A stretch of DNA of 64,000 bases. Source: Paraconiothyrium sp. Pb-2020. Its lineage: Eukaryota; Ascomycota; Dothideomycetes; Pleosporales; Didymosphaeriaceae. Shown here piece by piece: positions 23,371 to 34,247 of this stretch. Position 1 is the stretch's first letter; each line of letters opens with the position of its first letter. The position numbers were made by a program, and so were the translations under genes. Where the stretch lies: positions 3,133,768 to 3,197,767 of the forward strand of contig JAJUBI010000007.1 of the NCBI GenBank assembly GCA_022419385.1. Direction: 5' to 3'. Below the pieces are notes generated by a model. That model made no database searches. It saw only the letters and a list, made by a program, of their open reading frames with translations, and was not told the origin of the DNA.

Positions 23371-25470
23371 TTACAGAGAAGAGCCATATTTGCGCGCTAA
23401 TGGAGGCTGAGTAGCAAGTTGCGGGTGGTGCTTCCTATAGTGCTTCAAGCGCGCATCCTGTCGCATGAATGACTGAGAACAGTTTCCGTTCTCGCATGGA
23501 TACGTTCGTGCTTCTGAACCATGCTTCTGCCTTCTGTGTCTAGCGAGATTGCCTTTTCGATACCCTCCGGTGTATCCTTTGCCGCAGAAGGCACAGTAAA
23601 CTGGCGCTCCTGATGATGATTCTGTGGACGCCGCGGACCCAGTGGAACAAGATACAGCAGTCCCTGTACCGACAGGGGAACTGAAAGCACTCGAAGATGT
23701 ACTGCGGTTTCCATACCAAGAGAGTGATTGCTCCATCGGGGCCATTGTAGGAAAAGAAGTCGACTTTCTGCTGAAAGATGAGCAGGTCGATTCGATCGGA
23801 GATTCGTTATAGAATCCTTGGAATGGAAACGGTTGTAGAATGTGTTGTTCATATGGTCCAGGATATAGCGCCGCTGGTTCCTCGGCTCTAAACGCTCCTG
23901 TATAGGCCATCTGGTAGTGATTGCTTGCAGCAGCAGGTAGAGGTAAGGTTCGGGTAGAATTAGCCGATAAGAAGCTCGCAGGGGATTGAGAGCGATTACT
24001 AAGTGGAGTCCAAGGTTCCTCGGACGGCATGACCATATGCCCTAGTCCTGAATTGTAAGAAGTTTTCGAGAGACTGAAGTTTTTCGGAGTTCCGACTTCG
24101 CAGAACTGAGGACGAACACTCAGCTCGGTTTCAGGTCCTGCAGAACTCGAGGGTGTGGTGTCCTGTTCGGAGTACTGCAAGGAAGGACTGGTTTCATACT
24201 ACTGGGATTGGTCAGCCGACATCAATTTTGGAAAGGCTTAACTAACGTTTTCAGTAGGAGGAGACGATACGTTCATTGATGATAGCGGTGTAGGTATAGC
24301 GTCTAAGGTTGTTCTTGCATCATCTGAGTCTGAATCCAGTATCAACTCATAAGGCGTCGTATATGACCTCGATGGGACTTCTCGATCATTCTTTTCCAAA
24401 GACTTGTTCTCGGTTCTGGATGTAGTATTGCGCACGTCCACCGGGGGAACAGTAGCAATTGGTCCGGGATGGTGCTCGGATCGGATGCTCGCAGGAGATG
24501 GCTCATGAGAATCAGACTCGTTCGCCCCCTTTACGTTGACCAAATGATATAGCTGCCACCATTGCGCTTGCGTGGCTTCTGCACCCCTTGCTTGTTTCTG
24601 GGGATTGGTGCACTTCTCGCCTTTGAGGCCATGTTGATCTCTGAAGACTGGCTCGTCAATCACATGCTCGTTACACGTAGGGCACAATCTCAGGAACAAT
24701 ACATGACGAGCTCGTTCCACATGGCGTCGAACCTCTGCCATGGTGTCGAATGCGGATGCCCTACAAGAGAAATTTTTGGCGCCACGGCTGACTTCCGCAT
24801 GCCGCACCGGGCAACCGAAGGTACGCTTGCTGGGGTTCGGGCTGCGGCTCATTTCTCGTTGCGTCTGCCATCTTTGACGCTGGGGAGACGAGTCAGGCCG
24901 ACGTGAAGGTTGATCAATGGATTTGGCCGGAGAACGCGATATCAATTGATCTCTTGAAGTTGATGGAAGAAGCAGTGGGGGAACAGTCGATGTGGTAGGA
25001 GACAGTGCAGGAAGAAGAGCTGAATCCTATAAAACGTGAGCCCCATCCAACGAAAGTGTGCTACAACTATTGAAGCTTACATAACTCATCGAAGTGAAGA
25101 AACCATCCAAGTTCAATAAAGAATTTGAGGAATGGAAATCGAGCCACAAAGGAGTAGTGACCACAGGGCTACCAGTAGATTCAAAAGGTAAGACTTCTTC
25201 GTTTTCGAAACCACCAAACTGTGAAAACAGTGGTTGATCTGTTGAATCGACACGTTGTTCGAGATCTCCTAATTCGCAGATATTTGTAGACGTAGAAGCG
25301 GGTGATCTCCAACCGTGGGCTTGGTTGAACGAGGCATCTGACGGCGATACTGAATGGTCGAACACTGCGTTTTCGGACGAACTGCTGGATGCGAACGCGG
25401 ATGTTCTTCTTTTTTTCCTTTTCGGTTGGGAGGAGGACGACGAAGAAGGACCTGGTGACGGTCCTTCCAT
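23371..25470 (-). CDS. C2H2 zinc-finger protein with an unusual Cys/His domain
   Basis: Exons are 25470-25081, 25026-24247 and 24198-23371 (665 aa). Introns of 54 and 48 bases join in phase 0. The N-terminal 60 residues are Ser-rich with a KRKKRR basic patch. A central Cys/His domain (about 170-265) contains CPVRHAEVSRGAKNFSC and the core RARHVLFLRLCPTCNEHV, ending in CTNPQKQ and a WWQLYHL helix. It is clearly related to the C-terminal domain of the next gene at 27.4-29.5 kb. The C-terminus carries two C2H2 fingers: CAFCGKGYTGGY...HRRQKH and CENGNCSQSFMRQD...HYRKHH. Nuclear DNA binding is likely. The shared domain has no name I can give and may be protein-binding. Confidence 0.8.
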
Positions 25471-26346
25471 AATGCGAGGGACGCTCTAGTCGCGTGTGAT
25501 GCAGGACCAAAGGACTTTTCCATAGTGGGCACACTCGGCATTTAATCTGCCAATTCTTCTGTGTAGATTACCTTCTTTGGCATAGTCAAGACGCGGATTT
25601 GCACAATTGTCGATTTGTCGAGTTGCGTATTGCGGGTTTGCCTACTTGCCTAGATGCCTGAATGCCTGAATGCCTGAATTTCAAGGCGATGACAGATCGT
25701 GCATATTAAGCGATAATTATGCAGCATTGTCGTGATCCTCTGATTACGATTGGACCATCATGGACTGCATGCGGATAACTTCCGACCGCATATGGGCTCT
25801 TTGCCTAAAACGTCATAAATTTGTAGGACATACAACTGAAGTAGAAGATCCTGGGACAGTTGTAATATGCTTGGAATGTGTTGGTCCATATAGCGAGAAC
25901 TTGACAAGATGTCTATTACAGGGGGTGTGAAGCAGCTGAATCAGCAACCACGCAACCCGACAACCGTACAGAAGTGCATGAAAGGAAGGCAGCGGAGCTA
26001 GCAGGCACTGTCTCTGAGTTTTATGAGTAGACTAGTTGGGCGCATCGCCAAGGTCGAGTAATTTAGGTGGGCCGAGCTGGTACATCATGTTCAAAATGGA
26101 AAAGGTATGCGGGTTCGGGTCTGTCGCACGCAGCAGTCAGTGCCACACCATACTCTTCGCGAAGTCTCTTTAACGTTGTTTCTAAGGAACAACGTTCCAA
26201 GCGGCATATGTAAGCGTAAGAGTAGATTCCGAAGATCGTACGGCACGATTTGCGCCACTGAGAAGTACAGACGGTCGTCGTATAAAAAGTTATCATGAAA
26301 GACAATTTTCACCAAACGTCACAGCCTTCATCAAGCGATAGGTACG
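25471..26346. other. Intergenic region with short tandem repeat
   Basis: These 876 bases lie upstream of the C2H2 gene and downstream of the orphan gene. The only structure seen is the 8-base repeat at 25638-25677. Open frames on both strands at 26063-26315 have no domain and are not called. Confidence 0.5.
25638..25677. repeat. 8-bp microsatellite-like repeat
   Basis: Three exact copies of ATGCCTGA (25654-25677) follow two degenerate copies (TTGCCTA-type). The repeat lies about 180 bases upstream of the C2H2 gene start. Confidence 0.7.
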
Positions 26347-27379
26347 CTAAGAATAATATTTCCCGTAAACGCCATCTTGATACTGCTCCAAGTCCTTCGC
26401 AGTGCATCCGCCCCAAGACGAAGGGCAGGTGTAGACATAGACCACGACGCCTCGTTGATTTCGGCCTAGAGGTAGTTAATGAAGCACCACAGAACTGTGT
26501 GGGAGGATATGAGATACTTACGTCCATGTGACAATCGATGGGTCGCGAATGCACCATTTACAAACAGTTGAGGCATTATCTGCACCAAATACTTCTGCTC
26601 CATAGAAAACGCAATCAGTCCAAGAAAGATGGCAAGATCTCCCTTGAGCCCTCCATACCCTTGTTGCACTTGGGCTGGAGTGAGCCGGTTAATGGCGGGA
26701 AGTAACATCTCCGGCCATTGTTGATCGTTCCGCTGCACTCTTAGAGTGTGCTTTGTGCCCGCATTGGTGAGATAGGAGCTATAATCCCGGTCGTCCCAAT
26801 CGAATGAAAGGGGATGCCAAGCTTCAGTTGCTGGAGGACTTGTTGCGTCGCCACGAAGGACCCAAAAGGCGACTCCACTACTAAAATACAACGAGAAGGT
26901 TTGGAAATGGGACGACCCTGGAGGTGGCGCATTTGTATGAAATTCTTGTATGCTCTGACCGTTGCAAAACCACCATATTCCTGTTGCACCGGACCCATGG
27001 ACTCGTTCGCTGTCACCATGCTTGGTGGAAGGTTCCCAAATGCCATATCTGTCATGAGTAGGTTCGATATCTGGCCGTTCACGGATTTCATCTATTCTGT
27101 ACATAAATGACACGCCACGACCCTAAATCTATATCAGTACTTTCTACATGTGATAGTATAATCTCCCCGGCTACTTACATGTGTAGGAGTTGATGGTGCT
27201 TCTTTTGCCTGGTCGCTGCCCACCTTAGTGGTGGGGTTTAAGGACCTAATTTGAGAAGAAGAAGTGAGTACAAGTATTCAGTGGTAATTATGGAAGTATT
27301 CTCACGGTGGATTCTCAGGTCGCTCATCCTGGAGCTGGACTGGAGCATCGGACGTATGCTTAATCCAGGCTTTTTCCAT
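26347..27379 (-). CDS. Orphan protein directly behind the C2H2/HeLo-like gene
   Basis: Exons are 27379-27306, 27245-27179, 27122-26522 and 26465-26347 (286 aa). Introns are 60, 56 and 56 bases. All donors are good (GTGAGA, GTAAGT, GTAAGT) and phases match. The first ~45 residues are polar and disordered (MEKAWIKHTSDAPVQLQDER). The rest looks globular and soluble, with GIWWFCNGQSIQEFH, FDWDDRDYSSYL and a C-terminal GVVVYVYTCPSSWGG. I recognise no family. The ATG lies 6 bases after the stop of the upstream C2H2/HeLo-like gene and in the same frame. There is therefore no room for its own promoter, and it may be the C-terminal half of a gene interrupted by a nonsense codon, or a bicistronic partner. 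Confidence 0.65.
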
Positions 27380-27385
27380 ATTAGC

Positions 27386-29513
27386 CTAAGTATCAGCATC
27401 AGGAATTGTTCCCCGACTTGGATTACGACCAGTGGTCAATGGTGTAGCTGAAAGTAAACATAAATATAAGCCATCGTATCAAACTTGTGCAATGTACGTA
27501 CTCTGAGATGTTGCCTCGTTCAATATGTTCGGAATGATTGAGTCGTAAAGCTGTTGCCATTGCTTCTCTCTCGCTTTCGGTCCAATTGCCGTTAGCTGAG
27601 GATTGTTACAGTTCTGCCCATGACATGTATCGAAAACCGTCTTGTCAACTACATGCTCGTTACAAGTAGGGCATAGTTTTAGGAATGAGACATGGCGAGC
27701 GCGCTTCATGTGTTGTCGAACCTCCGCTAGGGTTGTGTATGTGGGTCCTTCACAAGAAAACTCTGAAACACCACGATCTAGCTCTCGTACCCGCACTGGA
27801 CACCTGAATGCTGGAATTAATATATGATTGACACTCCTGAATGCTGTCCCGCTTGGAGTTAATATATGATTGACACTGTCTGATAACTCCGGATATCCTG
27901 GCCAAGCAGATGAAGTAACCGTTACCTGGTTGTTTTGGTCGGCCGAAGAAGCTGAGGAGGACCATGCACTCCCGCTGTGGGCGTTGTCATCAACATCGGT
28001 CTGATTATGTGCGTTGGAGTCTTCTTCAAGCTGCATATACTCTCGCGGAATGACGAAAAGGGCAAGTTGTCGCATGTGAGATCCAACGTGTCTTTTGTAC
28101 TGAGACGATGTGACTTGGACAGGTCCATTTGAAACAGCGTCATGCCGTGAGTGTCTTAGCTTTGCCTCCCAGCTGTCGCAAAATGGGCAATCGGAGGTAA
28201 GGTAGACATGTTCCACAAGGCTCGCAGCTCCAATAAGGGATTCAATCTGATCCTTTGTTGCGCCCGGTAAATGGAGTTGTATATGGGTCCGAAGTTGGGA
28301 GGTGTCAAACGATTCTTCTTCTGTACACAGCGGGCACTGCCGACGAGATCGGTGATGTGCTGATTCATGTGTCATCCAAGACTCGGGATCCGGAAACAGC
28401 TTAAGGTCGCAATCTTCAAAAGTGCAAACATAAGGGCGTAAGTCTTCGTACAGGTGCTTTTGCCAGGTCCTTTCGGTGAGGTTCCTCTGGATCAAACGAC
28501 AAAGTGGGCATTCAAACTCGATAGACCCGTTGGAAACATTAGCCAGAGATGGCGGACGAGTATAATCTTCATCCCGACTTCCCAGGGAAGACAGCGCTGA
28601 CGATGCCTCGGAAAGATTGTCATCAAAGTGAGGCTCCATAGCTGTAGTCGTAGGATCCAAGAAAGTCGATGCTGTTGTCAGGTGCATCGTCGATGTTTCC
28701 CCTTCGTCATTCCCGACTGAGATCTCGGGAGGCATAATCTCAAGTTTTCGCTGATGATCACGAACATAGCTCAAATAGCCTCTGCGCTGAGAGTTGGCCA
28801 CACCAAGGCGGGTATTCAGCCAGTCTTTGTTGGCATTAGTGAGAAGAGGGAACTTCTCACGTACATGCTTGATTTCGAAAGTCGAATCGCTTTGGGTATA
28901 ACTAGAGAGCGACGCCTTCGCGAATCTGTCTCTAGAGGTCGAATTACGGATCATGATGGCAATTCGAAACAGACTCGTAATAGTAAATCTTGCAAGCTCA
29001 AACAACTCCTCGGCTTCTGACAGCAACGGCACTTCGGGAGAGAGGCTGCTGAAGATTACAATATTAGTTCAAAAAATGTAACACCGAGTCAAAACACTTA
29101 CTCAAGATCATCATCCAGAGACAAGTTTGCGAAGCTTTCCTCAGCATCGGCCTGGCGGTTGGATTTCTTGCCAAGAGCAATGTCGAGAGCTTTATGGTGT
29201 GAGAATCATAGGGAAGACATTGCGAGAGTATCTCACTGCTTTGAAGTGACGTTGAAAGTGTGTTCAACAATTCTTTGAGCTGAGCCGCGACCTTTGGCGC
29301 CTCCCTCAACCGATGTTCTATGGATGCGTTTGATTGAGGCCTGTGGAAAGCACCTAAGTTGCCGGCCCATAGTTTGAATCTTGCAATCTGATCCCCAACA
29401 TCTTCAGGACGCAGATTTGAGCGATTTTGACAAGAACGATGAGATAGAGACGAATGCAGCTGTTCAAAAAGCTCAGAACATCCTGTGCACAACGAAGCGA
29501 TTGTTTGACTCAT
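27386..29513 (-). CDS. C2H2 protein with HeLo-like/acuF-type N-terminal domain
   Basis: Exons are 29513-29237, 29189-29102, 29048-27502 and 27447-27386 (657 aa). Introns are 47, 53 and 54 bases. Residues 1-190 form the helical domain found at the start of many fungal 'oxidoreductase acuF, C2H2-type' proteins (CSELFEQLHSSLS, IARFKLWAGNLGAF, EVPLLSEAEELFELARFT). It then has several C2H2-like fingers (about 300-460: CPLCRLIQRN, CTFEDCDLKLF, CPLCTEEESFD, CPFCDSWEAKLRHSRH). The C-terminal Cys/His domain (RARHVSFLKLCPTCNEHV core) is shared with the 23.4-25.5 kb gene. A local duplication gives two SVNHIL repeats (27803-27877). Proteins of this kind are expanded in filamentous ascomycetes and their role is unknown; the N-terminal fold is related to cell-death HeLo-type domains only by inference. 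It is divergent from the DUF7580 gene. Confidence 0.8.
27803..27877 (-). repeat. Direct duplication inside the C2H2/HeLo-like gene
   Basis: Two imperfect copies (27803-27835 and 27836-27877) share CCTGAATGCTG at one end and AATATATGATTGACACT at the other. They encode two adjacent SVNHIL-type peptides. The copies differ by an 8-9 base insertion, which keeps the reading frame. Confidence 0.8.
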
Positions 29514-29755
29514 GGCAAGAAGAACAGTATTGTCAAGTAAGGACCACCAGCAGAATTACCGTAATGTGAATCTCGACATTTCTGGCGACGAGGCCTTTCA
29601 TATGGGCTGCTGTTACCCCTCACTCATACAACCAATCATTGCCCTGTGCAGGGGCCACCTTGACCGGTCGTTGACATAGCATTGCTGGCATCGCTCGCAC
29701 GTTCTGTGTCTTGTCTTTCTCTAATTCCCAATTAGTCGAATATCAAAAGTCCAGC
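29514..29755. promoter_or_regulatory. Short bidirectional promoter
   Basis: Only 242 bases separate the ATGs of the C2H2/HeLo-like gene (minus) and the DUF7580 gene (plus). Core elements of both must lie here. I see no clear TATA box. The arrangement suggests co-regulation, which is inference. Confidence 0.55.
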
Positions 29756-31427
29756 ATGAGCGGTGTCGAGATTGCGGGGATAATTCTTGGGACCTTTCCA
29801 ATCCTGATACAGGCTCTTGAAAAGTATCGCGCAAGAGCGGATATGCTTGACGATTGGTGGCGTATTCACCGAGCGTACACGAAATGCGAACAAGAGCTGA
29901 AGTACCATCACATTCTGTTCGAAGAGAATCTCGAGCGTTTTCTTTTACCACTTGTGGTAGACGACATTGAAAGAGAAAATCTAATTAGGAACCCGGATGC
30001 TGAGGCGTGGGTGAGCGTGGAACTGGAAAATCGATTAAAGCAGTCTTTACCCAGGTCGTACGATGTTCTACTCGGTATCATCGCCAACATTAGCGAGTGT
30101 ATCGAGTCACTGAAGAAGGATCTTGGCTTGGACGACCCCACAACAAAAGTAAACATAGATCAGGTGCGTACTGAATCAGCCCTCTACATTATTCCGCATC
30201 TTTTGCAGGATACTGACTCACCAGCACCACCAACTCATCAAAGGGAAAAAGCCTCGATCATATCTCTTTAGTCTCGAACATTTCAATTTTCAGTCAAAGC
30301 GTATTAGGTTCGCGTTAAGCAGGAGCTCACGAGATCGCCTCTTCGCGCAATTGCAAAAGGCGAATGACCAATTACGAAGTCTACTACAAAGCACTGATGA
30401 CGTAGCACTGGCCCGAAAGCACTATGGTGTAGCCAAGAGAGTTGTGGGAGAGGAAATTGGGGAATATTCGAACTTTGTCTCCCGGCTCTACAAAGCTGTG
30501 TCAAACGCATGGAAAATACCGCAATGTGGTTGCGCAAGCCATGTTGCAAGTCTTCAACTAGACGAGGCTCCAGACACTAGCTCGACTGTTTTCAATGTCT
30601 TGTTCAACATGGGAAATGAACATTTGCACGATGGCTGGAAAGGGACCAGAATTGAGGTTCTACCCCAGGAATGATCGAAGTCTCGAAAAGACCAGAAACG
30701 CGTGCGGATCGCGGGAATGCCCGTACAAACACCCATACAAGCACGACAAAATCAAGAGACTCCAATCGCGAACCTCTGCTCATCTCTGCAGTCACCATGT
30801 TCTCCTTGCATCGGATTCCTAGAAGATGGTCAGCATCGCTTTGCCGTCTATCCTCATACACCAACAGCAACTCCTGCCAATAAATCGGCTCTCACGTTAG
30901 GAACACTGCTCCGAACCACCGACGCAATACACTTCAGTCGCACGAAGCGCTATAAAGTTGCTCTTGCGCTTTCCCGTTGGCTTGTTCAACTAGGTTCAAC
31001 CCCATGGTTGGACTCTCCGCTACAACACGCATTTGTGTTCTTCCAGAATCCATGGGACCCTGGTAATTTGACCTTCGAGCATCCATATCTACGCCGCAAT
31101 CTGTCGAGTACATCTCAAACATCGTTAAGGGATGTTCTGCGTAGCTTTGGCATCTGTCTCCTTGAGCTTTGCTTTGGCATCCCTTTCGAGAATACGATTT
31201 ATCGTAAGCAGATGTCGGGGGGATTGAGCATGACAAATTCAGGCTTGGATCATGCTGCCGCGATCCTATGGAGTGAGACCGTAGGAGAAGAAGCTGGCCC
31301 GGAGTTTCAAGGCGCGGTACAGTGGTGTCTTTACGCACACAACGTCGATCAGATCAGTTGGAGAAAGGAGATGGGAGGATATGTGATTGAGCCCTTACGG
31401 CTTTGTCATCAGAGCCTGGTATGCTGA
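29756..31427 (+). pseudogene. DUF7580 family gene with an in-frame TGA
   Basis: Exon 1 is 29756-30163. The intron 30164-30224 ends at CTCACCAG. Exon 2 is 30225-31427 (537 codons counting the internal stop). The N-terminus (MSGVEIAGIILGTFPILIQA) and its helical region are typical of fungal proteins with a HeLo/prion-inhibition-like start. The C-terminal half is the DUF7580 domain: FSRTKRYKVALALSRWLVQL, GSTPWLDSPLQ and LRSFGICLLELCFGIPFEN, a degenerate kinase-like pattern. A TGA at 30672-30674 interrupts an otherwise open frame just before the C-terminal domain. A 39-base weak intron (30655-30693) could remove it in phase, but its donor GTTCTA is poor. The other reading is a CGA-to-TGA nonsense change. 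If it is translated only to the TGA, the product lacks DUF7580. Confidence 0.65.
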
Positions 31428-31922
31428 GTGGGAGATATGTACTGATGTCTTAGCTTGCTACATTCTTCTCTTATTAAAACAGGCTCAAAGCACCCCATAT
31501 ACAAATCTTCCAAGCAAAATATCCTACTGTGCACCTTTACTCCAAATCTGACATAATTTAGGCATCCCAAGACTTCGACAAAACTGTACACAATGGTAGG
31601 TTTGCGCACATAAGAGGTAGATCTCGATCTAGAAGGGAGAATCGCAGAGGATCCAAAAGTGATCCAGCATAAGATTATAGCAATGTGAATGAGTAGGTGG
31701 CGAACAACGCGTATACGTTCACAAAGGTGTTGGTCGAGGTCAGCTGTCACGGACGCGACGCGCACGCCCCACAGCCACTGACATCCGTCATCCGTGGCAG
31801 CTCGGCGCCGGTGCGTTCTTCCGGCCCCTCCAACGTTGATCATCGATCACGCCGCCCGCATAAAACCGCTGGCTGCTCTCGCTTCCTCCACAGCACCTGA
31901 TACCCTCAGAAGCGCCGCCGAG
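31428..31922. other. Intergenic region, no gene seen
   Basis: These 495 bases lie between two plus-strand genes. Nothing beyond the expected UTR and promoter sequence was recognised. Confidence 0.5.
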
Positions 31923-33403
31923 ATGCCTTTCTCTATCAATAACCCCCTGCCCTCGTCTATGAGAAGTGAGTGCCCCGGTACTCTTATGTTGTGACAATGA
32001 CGTCGCTGACAGCCTGCAGGCGAGTGTAGGAAGGCTGGCAAGATTCTAGCATCGTTCGTAGACCCGAGGCAGGCTTTTGGGCCTGACAAGATCATTCCTC
32101 CGCAGGTTCTCGCGAATGCGAAGGTACGTGAAGCTTTGAGACATCAACACATGTTTTGCGGAGCTCGCAAGCACCGAGACAGCCGAGCTTGGGTGTTCAC
32201 AGAGCCAGCCGATTACCGCACAACACACGAACCATGCTAATGTTTCGAAACACAGGGCCTCGCTATTCTTACAGTATTCAAAGCCGGTTTCCTCGGCACC
32301 GCGCGTTTCGGATCCGGCATCGTAGTCGCGAGACTCGCCGACGGCTCATGGTCGGCACCCTCTGCCATCGGTACGATCGGAGGTGGATTCGGCGGCCAGA
32401 TTGGTTTCGAACTTACGGATTTCGTCTTCATTTTGAACGATGCGAACGCAGTCAAGACCTTCGCGCAGGCGGGTTCCCTCACATTTGGCGGTAATGTGTC
32501 GATAGCCGCGGGGCCTGTGGGACGCAATGCCGAAGCAGCCGGCGCGGCGAGCCTGCGTAGTGTGGCAGGCATCTTCAGCTACAGCAAGACCAAGGGCCTG
32601 TTCGCAGGCGTCAGTCTGGAAGGCAGTGGCATGATCGAGCGTAGGGATGCCAATGAAAAGCTATACGGCCGCCGGTGGACTGCGCGAGAGCTGCTCGGCG
32701 GACAGGTGACACCGCCGCCCGCCGCCGAGCCGCTCATGCGCGTGTTGAACTCGAGGATCTTTGCGGGCGTGGCAGGCGCGAACAACGCAGACTCCATGTA
32801 CAACGACATTCCCGTGTACGATGACGCGCACGACGACGTCGTCTGGAACGGTCGCCGCGGATCCGCAATGGGTGAAGGCGTCCGCACGAACCGCACAGGC
32901 TCCTTGAGCCAAGCCGATGACGACTACGTATACCGCGACCGACCTTCGCGCGCTTCCACATGGCAGGACGATGTGTACGACCGCCAACCCGCATCTGCTG
33001 GCATCAATCGCTCGTACTCGACACGCGCGAACCCCAACGAAACCTTCGACCGCTTTGATAACAGGTCGAGCAGAGGCTCAGGTTTCGGTGATGACTTCTA
33101 CGGTCGACAAGACACGAAGCCAGGACGGCCGACTGCGCCAAAGCCCGTGTTCAGAAGGGATAGCATGAAGCCCGGGCAAGCGATTGCCAAGTTCACTTTT
33201 GATGCCGACCAACCCGGCGATCTTGGGTTCAAGAAGGGTGATATCATCACTATCGTCAAAAAGACAGAAAGCGAGGCAGATTGGTGGACAGGGCGGATAG
33301 GGGAGAGAGAGGGCATATTTCCAAGGTACGTCTCGCATGCAGAAGGCACAGATGGAGAATCAAAACTAACAAAGACAGCAACTACGTCGAGGTCGTTGAC
33401 TAG
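31923..33403 (+). CDS. ysc84: YSC84/LSB3-type SYLF-SH3 protein
   Basis: Exons are 31923-31965, 32020-32123, 32256-33325 and 33379-33403 (413 aa). The N-terminal SYLF (DUF500) domain is complete (about 1-220): MPFSINNPLPSSMR, ECRKAGKILASFVDP, GTIGGGFGGQIGFELTDFVF and FSYSKTKGLFAGVSLEG. It binds phosphoinositides and actin filaments. A Ser/Arg/Asp-rich linker follows. The C-terminal SH3 domain (about 355-413) has IAKFTFDADQPGDLGF, WWTGRIGEREGIFP and the terminal SNYVEVVD, split by the last intron. The protein bundles actin and binds Las17/Sla1-type partners at endocytic sites. The normal end of the SH3 domain coincides with the TAG at 33401. The frame nevertheless stays open for another 90 codons. 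Confidence 0.95.
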
Positions 33404-34247
33404 AGGTGGACGAGCTCCGACTCCACTGCAGATGCTCATTCGAATCCGAACCCCTTTGAGGAAACTCCAACCTCGCCTCCTCGTCCGCACACCTCTCGCT
33501 CATCAGATCCTGTCCCGATTGGTCACGCATCGCAACAGTCTCAGTCGACAACTTCTCGTTTGTTTAGGCATCGCCCACCCTGCTCTGATCCCGAACCTCG
33601 TCTCAAACCCCGCTTCAAAAAATTGGCCCGTTTCTGGGACCTTTTGAACAAGTCGGCCCACGGACCAGGCGTGTGAACTGGAGCCTGAAAATACCTTATT
33701 CTTATATTCTCGTTTCGCCACGTTTAGATTCCCCACCGCGGCCATCGACGCAACGTTCTTTTCCTTCATTTGCAAAATTGGTTGCTCTATCGCTGGGGCA
33801 TTGCTCGGCGTTGGAACTAGGGCTTGACTGGGAATTCTATTCTTAAATTCAAAGTTTGGCGCTGGATAGAGTGCTTGTTGTTCGGCGTCCAAAGAGTTTA
33901 TATCTTCAATGAAAATTGTGCATACATTAAATATGAGGGAATCGTTATCAGTGCTGAAGAGACTAGTAAATTCGACGAACTATGCCTACGGGACCGTTTC
34001 TACGCTCTTCGCCCATGACCCACATCTTTCAGTCGGGGTAGCTGGATAATAGTCCGCAGCATGACGCCAAGTCCATTTTCAACAACAACCTAATTGTCGT
34101 TTTGATACCATATGCATGGCAAGCTGCCAACTTTACAGAGAACAGCGCTGGCCGCACCACGCTCTCGTTTTCCTAAACTCTGAATCAGAGCCTGGGGCTA
34201 CTCACCATCCGTTCCAACTCCAGCCAGTCGCCCCGTCGAACTTCTCC
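33404..34247. other. 3' region; frame open beyond the YSC84 stop
   Basis: From 33404 to 33673 the plus strand remains open in the frame of YSC84 and encodes Pro/Ser-rich, disordered-looking sequence, ending in TGA at 33674. The rest of the 844 bases, convergent with the next minus-strand gene, shows no gene. Confidence 0.5.

Noticed and set aside
26063..26315. Two overlapping minus-strand frames with partly protein-like text
   Set aside because: No ATG-to-stop unit with domain or splice support; they follow the end of the orphan gene and may be its 3' UTR.
33503..33892. Minus-strand frame of 129 codons after YSC84
   Set aside because: It starts with TTG, lacks an ATG near its start, and is the reverse of the open plus-strand frame.
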